Made by a program: the position numbers and the translations under genes. The notes under the pieces were generated by a model, which was given only the letters and a program-made list of their open reading frames with translations, was not told the DNA's origin and made no database searches. DNA of 64,000 nucleotides from NCBI RefSeq assembly GCF_022288805.1, contig NZ_JAKOPM010000007.1:41019-105018 (forward strand). Direction: 5' to 3'. Source of the DNA: Corynebacterium yonathiae. GTDB lineage: Bacteria > Actinomycetota > Actinomycetes > Mycobacteriales > Mycobacteriaceae. This document shows positions 8,174-16,382 of the stretch, piece after piece (the first letter of the stretch is position 1; each line of letters starts with the position of its first letter).

Positions 8174-8930
8174 GTCTTCTGATGATGAGACTTTGCGCAT
8201 GCCTGCGGTGAACGAAACCGGTACCGATAACGGCGAAGCTGCACGCAGCGCCCAAGATTCCACCCATGAGCCGGCCGAGAAAACCGCTGGCGAGGCCGCC
8301 ACTGGCACCGATCACGCTAGTGCTGCGGAGACGAAGGCCGACGACACCGCTAAGGCTGGCGCTGAAGCCACGGCCGCGGCGGAAAGCGATGGAGACAACG
8401 CATTGCAGTCGGTAGCGGATGCGGTTAAATGCGCTGGTGAATCGCAGGACTCCGCAGCGAATAACAAAAATGACAAAGCCGTAACCCGAGTGGCTCCTAA
8501 AGAGAGCTGGTGGAAGCGGTTTAAACACTGGCGTAAGCGTCGTCCGTTCGCGGGTGGATTGTTGCTTATCTTGTCCGGCATCGCCATCGCAGCGCCGGCC
8601 TATATTACTGTGCGCATTTCTGATCTGTTGGTCATGATTTCCACGGTGTCGGGCGTTTCGACGCTCCTTATTGGTGCGGCACTTATCATGTTCGGCCTTG
8701 GAGCTTGGTTTCGGCAGGAGACCTCGTCTTACCTGGGTGTTTTAGCCATCTTGGTGGCGATCATCGCGCTTCCCACCACGAACCTGGGCGGCTTCGTGAT
8801 CGGCAGCCTTTTGGGCATTATCGGTGGTGCGCTCTCATTTGCTTGGCAGCCACAGGATCGCCAGAAGTCTCCAAAGAAGCACAAGAAGAAGAAAAAATCC
8901 CAGGCCAAAGAACTGGCGGGTTCAGCATGA
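8163..8930 (+). CDS. DUF6114 family membrane protein with long charged N-terminus
   Basis: 255 residues. About 110 residues of Ala/Asp/Glu-rich low complexity come first, then WWKRFKHWRKRRPFAGG, then four hydrophobic helices (LLLILSGIAIAAPAY, LLVMISTVSGVSTLLIGAAL, YLGVLAILVAIIAL, FVIGSLLGIIGGALSF), and a Lys-rich tail. This four-helix block is DUF6114. The disordered N-terminal extension is unusual. The start overlaps the DUF6230 gene by 11 bp, and the stop overlaps the next start as ATGA, so all three genes are coupled. The function is unknown; an envelope complex with the two exported neighbours is my inference. Confidence 0.8.
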   Translation: MAAKSSDDETLRMPAVNETGTDNGEAARSAQDSTHEPAEKTAGEAATGTDHASAAETKADDTAKAGAEATAAAESDGDNALQSVADAVKCAGESQDSAANNKNDKAVTRVAPKESWWKRFKHWRKRRPFAGGLLLILSGIAIAAPAYITVRISDLLVMISTVSGVSTLLIGAALIMFGLGAWFRQETSSYLGVLAILVAIIALPTTNLGGFVIGSLLGIIGGALSFAWQPQDRQKSPKKHKKKKKSQAKELAGSA

Positions 8931-9556
8931 AGCTATTCAGGCTGAGCTCACTACCGCGTCGTCGCTCCGCTCGTGTGGTAAAAGGTAGTGTGCTCGCAGT
9001 GCTCTGCGCTTTTACAGCGGTGTGTGCGGTGAACCAACCTGAGGAAACCCGTGCGCAGGAAGGCTTGGCCTTAGCGCAATCTGAACTCAGCACGGTGACT
9101 GCTGATAATGTCACCCTGACTGGAAACGTAAGCGCCTCGCTTATTACTGTGCCTACCGCACAGGGTGAACAACGAGCACTGAAACTCGTAGGTGACAAGT
9201 TGGCCGCGCGAAACCTCGCGTTGACCCTGCCCGCGGCTGTGGGACAAGGCAAGCTAACCACTGGTGACGTGGAAACCACCGTCACGGACGGGCCGGTCAC
9301 CGTCCTGACCACTGGACTACAGACAACGCCCGCGGTGGTGGATCACCCCACCATTCCGGTAAACGTCGATTTATCCAACGGCGATCTCAACGCGGTGCTT
9401 GATCAATTAGGCGTTCCCGACCCGCACGTGGTGCCCGATGCTCCGATCCCCAACGTTTTGATGGAGCACATTTCGCTACAAGATGTCACCATGGAGCTGG
9501 TCAACCTGCAGGGCGCTAATTTGCACGCCCCGCAGGTCCAGCTCAACGTGCAGTAA
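8927..9556 (+). CDS. Secreted hypothetical protein, third gene of the DUF6230-DUF6114 operon
   Basis: 209 residues, starting at the ATG inside the ATGA overlap with the DUF6114 gene. The N-terminus (RRRSARVVKGSVLAVLCAFTAVCAV) is a signal peptide. The mature part is beta-rich with repeated TVTADNVTLTGNVSASLITV-like stretches and resembles the DUF6230 partner in style, though I cannot assign a family. Coupled translation with a membrane protein and another exported protein suggests a cell-surface assembly. It ends 18 bp from the convergent ABC transporter gene. Confidence 0.72.
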   Translation: MKLFRLSSLPRRRSARVVKGSVLAVLCAFTAVCAVNQPEETRAQEGLALAQSELSTVTADNVTLTGNVSASLITVPTAQGEQRALKLVGDKLAARNLALTLPAAVGQGKLTTGDVETTVTDGPVTVLTTGLQTTPAVVDHPTIPVNVDLSNGDLNAVLDQLGVPDPHVVPDAPIPNVLMEHISLQDVTMELVNLQGANLHAPQVQLNVQ

Positions 9557-9574
9557 CCACGCTGCAGCTTCCCT

Positions 9575-11301
9575 TTAAGCCTTATTGAACTGCGATTGGT
9601 GCAGGCACCAATAGGCGCCTTGGGCGCGCAGCAGTTCTTCGTGCGAGCCTTGCTCGACGATGCCCCCGTTTTCCATCACCAAGATCAGATCAGCATCCCG
9701 GATGGTGGACAAGCGGTGGGCGATGACGAAGGAGGTGCGCTCTGCACGCAGGGCATTCATGGCCTCCTGGACGAGTACCTCCGTGCGGGTATCCACGGAC
9801 GAGGTGGCCTCATCCAAGATGAGCAGTGCGGGCTGGGCCAAAAAGGCGCGGGCGATGGTAATCAACTGGCGCTCGCCGGCGGAGATGGCGCCGCCATCTT
9901 GGTCTATGACGGTGTCATAGCCCTCCGGCAGGGAGTGCACGAAGCGATCCACGTAGGTGGCCTTGGCCGCAGCGATGACCTCATCGTCCGTGGCATCGAG
10001 CCGGCCGTAGCGGATATTGTCCATGATGGTGCCCTCAAAGAGGACGGCATCTTGTAGCACCATGCCCACTTGGGAGCGCAGGGCGGTGCGGGGCATGTGG
10101 GCGGTATCGTGGCCATCGATAAGAATGCGCCCAGAATCGATGTCATAAAAGCGCATGAGCAGATTGACCATGGTGGTCTTGCCCGAGCCGGTGGAACCAA
10201 TGATCGCAGTGGTGGTGCCGGGAGTGGCGGTAAAGGAAATATCCTCTAACACTGGGGCATCCGCGCCGGCATAGGAGAAGCTGACATTGCGAAATTCCAC
10301 GGTGCCGGAATTGGTCGTCGGGGTGACGGTATCTTTCGGCGGGGTAATGGACGGCTCGTGGCTTAAGACCCCGGTGATGCGGCGGGCGCATACGAGGGAG
10401 CGCGGGAGCATCATCGCCATAAACGTGCCCATCATGACCGCGGCGAGGATTTGCAGCAGGTATTGCAGGAAGGCGGTGAGCCCGCCGACATCGACAAGCT
10501 CGGCATCCACGCGCTGGCCACCAAACCACAGCACTGCGCCCGTCGCCACATTCAAGATGACGGTGATAATCGGGAACATGAGGACAAAAGCTGGCCGATT
10601 TTCAGCGAAAGCTGGGTAATATCCTTATTGGCCTTGGTAAAGCGCTCAGTTTCATAGGCCTCGCGCACAAAGGCGCGCACGACGCGGATGCTGGTGATTT
10701 GCTCGCGCAAGGTGCCGTTGATGGTGTCCAATTTGTCCTGCATAGAACGAAAAAGCGGCATAAGCCGCGCGAAGAGGACGGAGATGGTGCCGAGCAGCAC
10801 CGCGACAGAAACCCAGACCAACCAGGACAGCCCGGCGTCCTCGCGGATGGCCATAATGATACCGCCGATGGACATAATGGGTGCCGTGACCATGAAGTTC
10901 AGCATCATCATATAGACCATCTGCACCTGCTGGACATCATTAGTGCCACGCGTGATCAGCGTAGGGGTGCCGAAGCGGCTCATGTCCTCAGTAGACAAGG
11001 AATTGACGTGGCGAAAGACTTGGCTGCGCACGTCTCGGCCCAGCCCCATGGCCGTGCGGCTGCCGCACCACACCGCAGCGATTGCGGTAATGACCTGCGT
11101 AAAGGCCACCGCTAGCATGATAGTGCCAGTGTGCCAGATGAAGTCCACATCGCCCTGTGCGACGCCCTCATCGATGATCTTGGCGTTTAGCGATGGCAGG
11201 TACAGCGTGGCGGCCGTGGATAGGGCCTGAAACACTAGAACCGCTATGACATATGGTGCATACGGCGCGGACCGTGTCCAGAGGATGCGAAGCAAATCCA
11301 T
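9575..11301 (-). pseudogene. ABC exporter (fused permease-ATPase), disrupted by a one-base frameshift
   Basis: Two overlapping frames make up one half-transporter of about 575 residues. The first (11301 to about 10590) holds MDLLRILWTRSAPYAPYVIA and most of the transmembrane domain. The second (to 9575) continues with MFPIITVILNVATGAVLWFGG and the ATPase domain: Walker A GSTGSGKTT, Walker B LLILDEATSSVD, H-loop IAHRLST. At 10586-10589 the minus strand reads CAG CTT TTG TCC, whereas the expected QLFVLMFP requires a fifth T, so one base is missing. The signature motif is ISAGERQL instead of LSGGQ, as in one half of heterodimeric exporters, yet no second half lies nearby. It is probably controlled by the TetR gene just upstream. 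A sequencing error would restore a complete gene. Confidence 0.82.
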
Positions 11302-11369
11302 AAACTTGCGACTCTTTCGTACTGAAGTTATCTAGTTGTGCAAGTCTATTTCTGCTTGGCGCTGTGGTG

Positions 11370-11951
11370 CTAGGGCGAAGGCGTTCCAAAGATAAAGGAC
11401 TCTGGTGGGGTTAATCGCTCCACTGCGAGCGCGATCCGTTCCGTGGAAGTCTCGCCTACGTGCATGGCGTGATGCAAAATGGCGCCTTCATAAAGCGCAT
11501 CAAGTGCTAACGTGGTGGCCTCATCGAAGTAGGTTCGCATGACACCTTGGCACGCGCGGGTCCATTCCAACAGAATCATGCGGTGGCGTGGGCGTCGTAG
11601 GGAAAGAGCATATAACTCGCTACCCAAAATGATGTCAGTGCGTGAGCCAGCAGTAGCGGAAAGCATTGAAACTGTCGCGGCGCGAGCTTCTTCCAAAGTG
11701 GTTGCACCCTCGTAAAAGGAACGAAACTGCTCAACCGAGCGTTGCGCAAAATCGTGGAAGGCGGCGCTGATAAGTCCGTCTTTGTCGGTGAAATAATATG
11801 CAATTGATCCTAAGGCCACGTTTGCTTGGGTAGCTACGGTCCGCAAAGAAAGTCCAGCAACACCATCGCGCGCTATGGTGCGCAGCGCGGCGGTAAGGAT
11901 CAGTTCTTTGCGCTGCGGTTGTAGTTGTGCTGACTGGTCTTGGGTAGGCAT
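11370..11951 (-). CDS. TetR family transcriptional regulator
   Basis: 193 residues; the ATG is preceded by GGGAGTGAG. The N-terminal helix-turn-helix is clear: RKELILTAALRTIARDGVAGLSLRTVATQANVALGSIAYYFTDKDGLISAAF, split here by the recognition-helix portion VALGSIAYYF. The C-terminal ligand domain is of generic TetR type. It precedes the ABC exporter gene by 68 bp on the same strand, the usual arrangement of a repressor with the efflux pump it controls. The effector is unknown. Confidence 0.88.
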   Translation of the reverse strand: MPTQDQSAQLQPQRKELILTAALRTIARDGVAGLSLRTVATQANVALGSIAYYFTDKDGLISAAFHDFAQRSVEQFRSFYEGATTLEEARAATVSMLSATAGSRTDIILGSELYALSLRRPRHRMILLEWTRACQGVMRTYFDEATTLALDALYEGAILHHAMHVGETSTERIALAVERLTPPESFIFGTPSP

Positions 11952-12058
11952 CTCACTCCCAACTTTTGACGGTCTTTCAGTCTACTTCTCCAACGGCCAG
12001 GTCCGTGGCAAAATGTTCGAACTGGCCGGTGAAGGGGATGTGAGATAAACCTCTAGGT

Positions 12059-12310
12059 TTAAGCTGCTTTGTTCTTCTTAGTGAAAATCTTCCACAAACC
12101 AAAGAGCGCAACGACGGCCCAGACAAATTCGACAATAAATAAGCCCGGGTTGAATGGGGAAATTGCGGTGTAGACAAAACCGGTAGCGCCTAGGAAGTTA
12201 AGGGATTGATATATCGGAGACTCGGCTGTAAGGACCCGGAAATTGAGTAGGCCGTAGGCAACAACGAAAAGGATGCCGGCAATGATGCCAATTTCAAAGG
12301 CGAAAGTCAT
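12059..12310 (-). CDS. Small membrane protein, CBU_0592-like family (copy 2)
   Basis: 83 residues from ATG at 12310 (AGAAGGAA upstream); this start matches the length of its paralog, whereas an earlier start adds a leader without SD. Three hydrophobic helices: FEIGIIAGILFVVAYGLLNF, IYQSLNFLGATGFVYTAI and FIVEFVWAVVALFGLWKIF, then a basic tail. The pattern YQSLNFLGA...FNPGLFIVEFVW repeats YQILNFVGA...FNAGVFFTELIW of the upstream gene, so the pair arose by duplication. Function unknown. Confidence 0.75.
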   Translation of the reverse strand: MTFAFEIGIIAGILFVVAYGLLNFRVLTAESPIYQSLNFLGATGFVYTAISPFNPGLFIVEFVWAVVALFGLWKIFTKKNKAA

Positions 12311-12360
12311 GATGGAAAAGTTCCTTCTTTTAGCGTGGAGTGGAGGGAAGTGCACGTACC

Positions 12361-12621
12361 TTAGTGCTGCGTCTTCTGCTTTTTGCGATCAAGGTAGATG
12401 CGGATGATGCCGTAAAGGCCGAAAAGGGACCAGATGAGCTCAGTGAAAAAGACACCAGCATTGAAAGGATTGGCAGCGGAGGCGGCTAAGAAACCTGCTC
12501 CGACAAAGTTCAGGATTTGATACGGATAGTCCTCAACTGTCCATTTGTTTAGGTTGAGCATTGCGAAAGCAAAAAGAAGAGCGACAGAGGCAATAAGGCC
12601 AAAGATGACCATGGCAGACAT
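12361..12621 (-). CDS. Small membrane protein, CBU_0592-like family (copy 1)
   Basis: 86 residues; AAAGGAC precedes the ATG by 9 nt. Three predicted helices (VIFGLIASVALLFAFAMLNL, YQILNFVGAGFLAASAA, VFFTELIWSLFGLYGIIRIY) and a basic C-terminus. It is followed 50 bp later by its paralog. The two may form a heteromeric membrane complex; no function is established. Confidence 0.75.
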   Translation of the reverse strand: MSAMVIFGLIASVALLFAFAMLNLNKWTVEDYPYQILNFVGAGFLAASAANPFNAGVFFTELIWSLFGLYGIIRIYLDRKKQKTQH

Positions 12622-12806
12622 TTAAAATATGTCCTTTCAAATGGTGTGGAGAATGACAAGATATCGATGCTTCTCCGGCGCTGGTCTGCCTATGTTGCGC
12701 GTAGCGAAAAGAGACGCAAAAGAAGGGCAAACGTAGCGTGTTGCTCGATAAATCCTAGTTAAGCACTGGCGTGTTCGAGGCTTAAATACAGAGCGATAAC
12801 TTTGGT

Positions 12807-12818
12807 GAACGGTCGTTC
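12807..12818. promoter_or_regulatory. Palindrome GAACG-GT-CGTTC, candidate TetR-type operator
   Basis: GAACGGTCGTTC lies in the 455-bp divergent gap (12622-13076) between the paired small membrane proteins and the membrane/molybdoenzyme operon. Short symmetrical sites like this are typical for TetR repressors. A TetR gene is 0.9 kb away but already adjoins its own target. The rest of the gap shows no gene. Confidence 0.4.
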
Positions 12819-13076
12819 AAATTGCAGGTAGTGCGCTCAACGTAGAGTTGAACGAGTGTCCACAATCGTCTTTTTTCGCGGGGCGGGGTTAACTGGGAAT
12901 CAAGGCCTGATTTCAGCGATGTGTTACTCCGGTGAGCTGATGAGCAGGCCACTGCAGAAGGCGGTGGTAGCGAACCGCCTGACACTACACACGCTTGAGC
13001 GTCTAGTCCTGGGGAAATGTATGGATGAAGTTTCCTGTCCTTAGGACCGACGCGAAGGAGAGGATATTTCCCTGCC

Positions 13077-13574
13077 ATGGCTGCCACACCGCTTTCGGCT
13101 GACCCGAATCTTCATGACATTAACCTGCACGTTAAACCAGGTAAAGAACGTGCCCCCTTCTTCCGCTATATACGTATCAATTTGCCGCGGCTTACTCGCG
13201 CTTTGATTGTTGCCGTGGTGGCGCTGCAGGCCATCTTGACTTTTTATATAGCGCACACTGATTTTGTGATTTTTCCTGGGCAAGAGGTTGTTCTCTACGC
13301 GATCTCGATTTTGTGCGCCGTTTTCTCAGTGCTGGGAGCAGTAACTCGTTGGCGTATATGGGATTTTGGACTCATTCCTGCTATCGGGGCACTGGTGCTT
13401 TACTTTGGTGCACTTGCCGGAACACCACCATGGGTGTGGAACGGTGCTGACATTCACCTCGCCGCTGCCTGGAATACTGCTGCGTTCTGCGGCATTGTCT
13501 ATTTAATTATTTATTGGGCTTTGGAGTATGGAGTTCTCGTAGCCTACCCCGATGATCAAGGATTTGAGGACTAA
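13077..13574 (+). CDS. Hypothetical four-helix membrane protein upstream of molybdoenzyme
   Basis: 165 residues. A soluble N-terminus of about 40 residues is followed by four hydrophobic segments (RALIVAVVALQAILTFYIA, VVLYAISILCAVFSVLGAV, FGLIPAIGALVLYFGAL, AAFCGIVYLIIYWALEYGV). No family recognised. The stop is 2 bp from the start of the b561-molybdopterin protein, so it may be an extra membrane subunit for that enzyme. GGAGAGGA lies 12 nt before the ATG, a rather long spacing. Confidence 0.65.
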   Translation: MAATPLSADPNLHDINLHVKPGKERAPFFRYIRINLPRLTRALIVAVVALQAILTFYIAHTDFVIFPGQEVVLYAISILCAVFSVLGAVTRWRIWDFGLIPAIGALVLYFGALAGTPPWVWNGADIHLAAAWNTAAFCGIVYLIIYWALEYGVLVAYPDDQGFED

Positions 13575-13576
13575 AG

Positions 13577-15079
13577 ATGATGTTGACTGAGTTTCCCGTT
13601 TGGCTGCGTATTGAACATTTTGTCAACATACTGTTTGTCACCCTATTTATTCGAAGCGGAATCGAAATACTTGGGACCTTCCCTAAACTGCACCGCTCTA
13701 TTCACACGCCTATAGGCAAGCAGTGGGCTCAATTCTCTATTAAGCAGAAACGCAAGCGTAAGTATTTTCCGGTATCTGGTGAGTACGAAAACTATAGTCC
13801 AATCATTTCTCTACCCGGGTATGGAGCCCTAGGACAGGGTCGCTATTGGCACTTCATCTCCGTGATGGGGTGGATGCTCCTGCTCGCAATCTATTGGGTG
13901 CTCTTGCTGGCCACAGGCCAATGGCGCCGCTATTGGCCAGAAAGCTGGGGTGTCTTCGCACAAGCGTGGGATGACTTAGTCCACTACCTGGGTTTTCAGA
14001 TTCCGACCGCAATGGATGGGTATCCCTTTAACGCTATCCAACAGCTGTCTTATGGTTTTGTCATCCTTATTCTTCCTCTATGGATGATTGTGACTGGCAT
14101 GTTCCAATCGCCAGCGATTAATAATCACTTCCCACGCCTCTCTAAGGCTATGGGAGGGCGGCAAGTCATTCGTACCCTGCACTTTTGGGGCCTTTGTGCT
14201 TACCTCGTGTTTATTGTCATCCACGTAGGCATGGTGATCATGCATGGCTACGGACATGAGGTATCCAAGATGGTCTTCGGCCATAGTGCACAGCCGGTTG
14301 CCGGTGGAATCATTTTCACTCTGGGGCTAGTGCTCATTGTCTTCATTCATATTTGGGCCACCAAGACTTCTTTGGAAAAACCGGCGGTAGTAGCGAAGCT
14401 ACACAATATAGTGGTACGTCCTTTTACGCGCTTCCTGCGGGCCAAAGCTTTTTCGCGCCAGCGTGGCGTCTATGCCGACTCCGAAGTGACACAAGCGCCT
14501 CATCATCGTGCTTCCGGAATGCCGCCGGGTACCGAAGAATATATGGCCTTGGTGTGCAACGACTTTGAGAAGGACTACGTCCTAGAGATCGGCGGTTTAG
14601 TGGAAAAGCCAATGCGCTTGTCCTTAGCAGACCTGCGCCGACTCTCCGCGGGGTATTCGCAAAATACCGTGCACCATTGTGTTCAGGGTTTTACCTCCTT
14701 GGGCAAGTGGGAGGGCGTACCGCTGGCGCAGTTATTGGATTTGGTTAAGCCGCTTGAGGGTGCCTCGGACGTCGTGGTGCACAGTTTCCAAAATATGACG
14801 CGTGACGATGACAACTACAACGGTTCTTATTATTACGAGTCCATGCCAATGGAAGAGGCCCGCCAGCAGGAAACGCTCATCGCTACCGGCTACGACGGCG
14901 GGGAAATCCCTATCAAGAACGGTGCGCCTATGCGCTTGCGTCTAGAAACCTCGACCGGTTTCCGGTCCGCAAAGTGGCTGGACCGTATCGAGGTAGTTAA
15001 CCGATTCGACATCATAGGCAATGGTCGTGGTGGGTTCTTCGAAGACACCGATAGTTATGACCGCCTGCAAATGCTCTAG
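13577..15079 (+). CDS. Cytochrome b561-molybdopterin oxidoreductase fusion (sulfite-oxidase/MsrP-like)
   Basis: 500 residues. The first 290 contain about five transmembrane helices with paired His residues (WLRIEHFVN, RYWHFISVMGW, RTLHFWGLCAYLVFIVIHVGMVIMHGYGHEV), a cytochrome b561-like di-heme domain. From about residue 325 a SUOX-type molybdopterin domain follows: YVLEIGGLVEKPMRLSLADL, then HHCVQGFTSLGKWEGVPL. In that motif the Cys is the expected Mo ligand, and YNGSYYYESMP and the C-terminal RIEVVNRF fit too. MsrP/YedY and its heme partner MsrQ are separate in E. coli; here heme and Mo parts are joined. The likely role is quinone-linked oxidation or reduction of an extracellular sulfur or small-molecule substrate. 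No Tat signal is seen, since the Mo domain is tethered to the membrane. Confidence 0.82.
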   Translation: MMLTEFPVWLRIEHFVNILFVTLFIRSGIEILGTFPKLHRSIHTPIGKQWAQFSIKQKRKRKYFPVSGEYENYSPIISLPGYGALGQGRYWHFISVMGWMLLLAIYWVLLLATGQWRRYWPESWGVFAQAWDDLVHYLGFQIPTAMDGYPFNAIQQLSYGFVILILPLWMIVTGMFQSPAINNHFPRLSKAMGGRQVIRTLHFWGLCAYLVFIVIHVGMVIMHGYGHEVSKMVFGHSAQPVAGGIIFTLGLVLIVFIHIWATKTSLEKPAVVAKLHNIVVRPFTRFLRAKAFSRQRGVYADSEVTQAPHHRASGMPPGTEEYMALVCNDFEKDYVLEIGGLVEKPMRLSLADLRRLSAGYSQNTVHHCVQGFTSLGKWEGVPLAQLLDLVKPLEGASDVVVHSFQNMTRDDDNYNGSYYYESMPMEEARQQETLIATGYDGGEIPIKNGAPMRLRLETSTGFRSAKWLDRIEVVNRFDIIGNGRGGFFEDTDSYDRLQML

Positions 15080-15087
15080 GAGTTGTA

Positions 15088-15783
15088 ATGTCTCGAGCAC
15101 TTTATGAAGATTTATATTTGAGCGCCGAGCAGGTGCAACGGGTGCGCGACTATATCCGCCAGGTTGATTTTCATCTACCTGGGGCTACAAGCGCGGATTT
15201 CAGCATTAACCCGCATGCGCGCTACTTGGGATATATGTTCCAAGGCGAAGACTTGGAATCCTATGGAGTGGGACTCCAGTGCACCGCGCCGGGAATGGAA
15301 CATATGCGTACCTTTATTCGTATGTCGCGCGGTCAGCTGCTTGGCGATGATAATGCTCCAGCACTCCCTGTGAATGAACCAGTCTTGGCTTCTGAAGCCA
15401 TGACATTGAACCGATTCTATGCCAAAGAATCAGTTCCGCTGCGCCATGGGGAAGACACCTACACCAGTGACAACGGTGCGGCGGGGGCGGATATGGATTT
15501 GGCAATGTTGGAACAGCAGCTTCGTGACATAATCGCCTTTCATAATGGTGAGCCAGTGCCCGGCAACCAGGAAATCCTAGATTTACGCATTTACTGGGGG
15601 ACGCTCCTAGCGGGTCGGTATCCCCGGCTTCAGTACCTTCAGCAGACCGGCCGCCTATCTTCGCTTCAAGCAGATCGTTTGTGCAATTTAGAGGCGCAAA
15701 TCAATGCAGTAGAGGATATTCTGCAAGCTTTAGGTTTACCGACCTTAGAGGATTTGAAGAGGCCCAAACGCGAAGATGGCTAG
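15088..15783 (+). CDS. Hypothetical protein downstream of the b561-molybdoenzyme
   Basis: 231 residues, soluble, starting 8 bp after the molybdoenzyme stop with AGGAG 5 nt before the ATG. I recognise no domain. The protein is Leu/Gln/Arg-rich with helical C-terminal stretches (LYLSAEQVQRVRDYIRQ at the start, LSSLQADRLCNLEAQINAVE near the end). The tight operon suggests a chaperone or maturation role for the molybdoenzyme, which is inference only. Confidence 0.6.
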   Translation: MSRALYEDLYLSAEQVQRVRDYIRQVDFHLPGATSADFSINPHARYLGYMFQGEDLESYGVGLQCTAPGMEHMRTFIRMSRGQLLGDDNAPALPVNEPVLASEAMTLNRFYAKESVPLRHGEDTYTSDNGAAGADMDLAMLEQQLRDIIAFHNGEPVPGNQEILDLRIYWGTLLAGRYPRLQYLQQTGRLSSLQADRLCNLEAQINAVEDILQALGLPTLEDLKRPKREDG

Positions 15784-15789
15784 TGTGAG

Positions 15790-16209
15790 TTAAATCCCCA
15801 CATGCGCCAGCTGCGCGCGGGTGATGACACTGTTCCAATCCTCGAAGTCTTCGAGGGGAGCGCATAGGCCTTCCCAAGTGGTAACGGCGACGCCCCGGGC
15901 CTTGAGCTCGAGCAGTAGCAGCTCGCGGTCGCCAGAAGAGGCTAGGCGGTGGATCTCGTTATGGGTGATATCGCCGTCGGCACCTACACCCACGTTGCCG
16001 ATGAGACGGAGCCGGGGAGTGGTGCCGGGGCCGCAGTGGGAACCTGAGACGGCGTCGGCAAGCACGCCTGTGAGGCCGGCAAAGCGTCGAAGTAGACCGA
16101 ATGGTGCGGTGCATTCGGTAATGAGGTCCACACACATGCCAGCGCTGATAAGCTTTTCGACGGTGGATAGGGCTGCCGCACCTTCCCCGATGATGGCTAT
16201 ACGCTGCAC
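15790..16209 (-). CDS. Shortened Fpr-like (ferredoxin-NADP reductase) protein, internally deleted
   Basis: 139 residues from GTG at 16209, with a strong SD (AGGAGGT, 6 nt). The N-terminus IAIIGEGAAALSTVEKL and TAPFGLLRRF correspond to the FAD-binding start of FprA-type reductases (GxGPSG, APYGLVR). LRLIGNVGVGADGDIT matches the next conserved block, and the C-terminal WNSVITRAQL resembles the end of the family. The central 300 or so residues, including the NADP domain, are missing. In C. glutamicum fpr2 precedes cysI-cysH in this position. The gene keeps a good start and open frame, so it is either a recent remnant or a small FAD-binding protein. It diverges from cysH. Confidence 0.68.
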   Translation of the reverse strand: MQRIAIIGEGAAALSTVEKLISAGMCVDLITECTAPFGLLRRFAGLTGVLADAVSGSHCGPGTTPRLRLIGNVGVGADGDITHNEIHRLASSGDRELLLLELKARGVAVTTWEGLCAPLEDFEDWNSVITRAQLAHVGI

Positions 16210-16247
16210 GGAAGTACCTCCTTGTGTGGGGTGTGGCCACCCCGTAA

Positions 16248-16263
16248 TAGACTGGCTTGTCTG
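16248..16263. promoter_or_regulatory. McbR-type operator before cysH
   Basis: TAGACTGGCTTGTCTG matches the published McbR consensus TAGAC-N6-GTCTA at 9 of 10 fixed positions. McbR represses methionine and cysteine genes in C. glutamicum, including the cys operon. The site lies between the divergent fpr-like gene and cysH and could control both. Confidence 0.65.
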
Positions 16264-16382
16264 TAAATCTAGTCCGCTTGGTACGGATTGGAAACTTTTT
16301 ATTCGCAGCTCCCGCCAAGCTCAGCGGCTTTTCGCGCACAATCCGCTGCACCGCCCCAGGGTTTTGCCTAATGTGTGACGGC

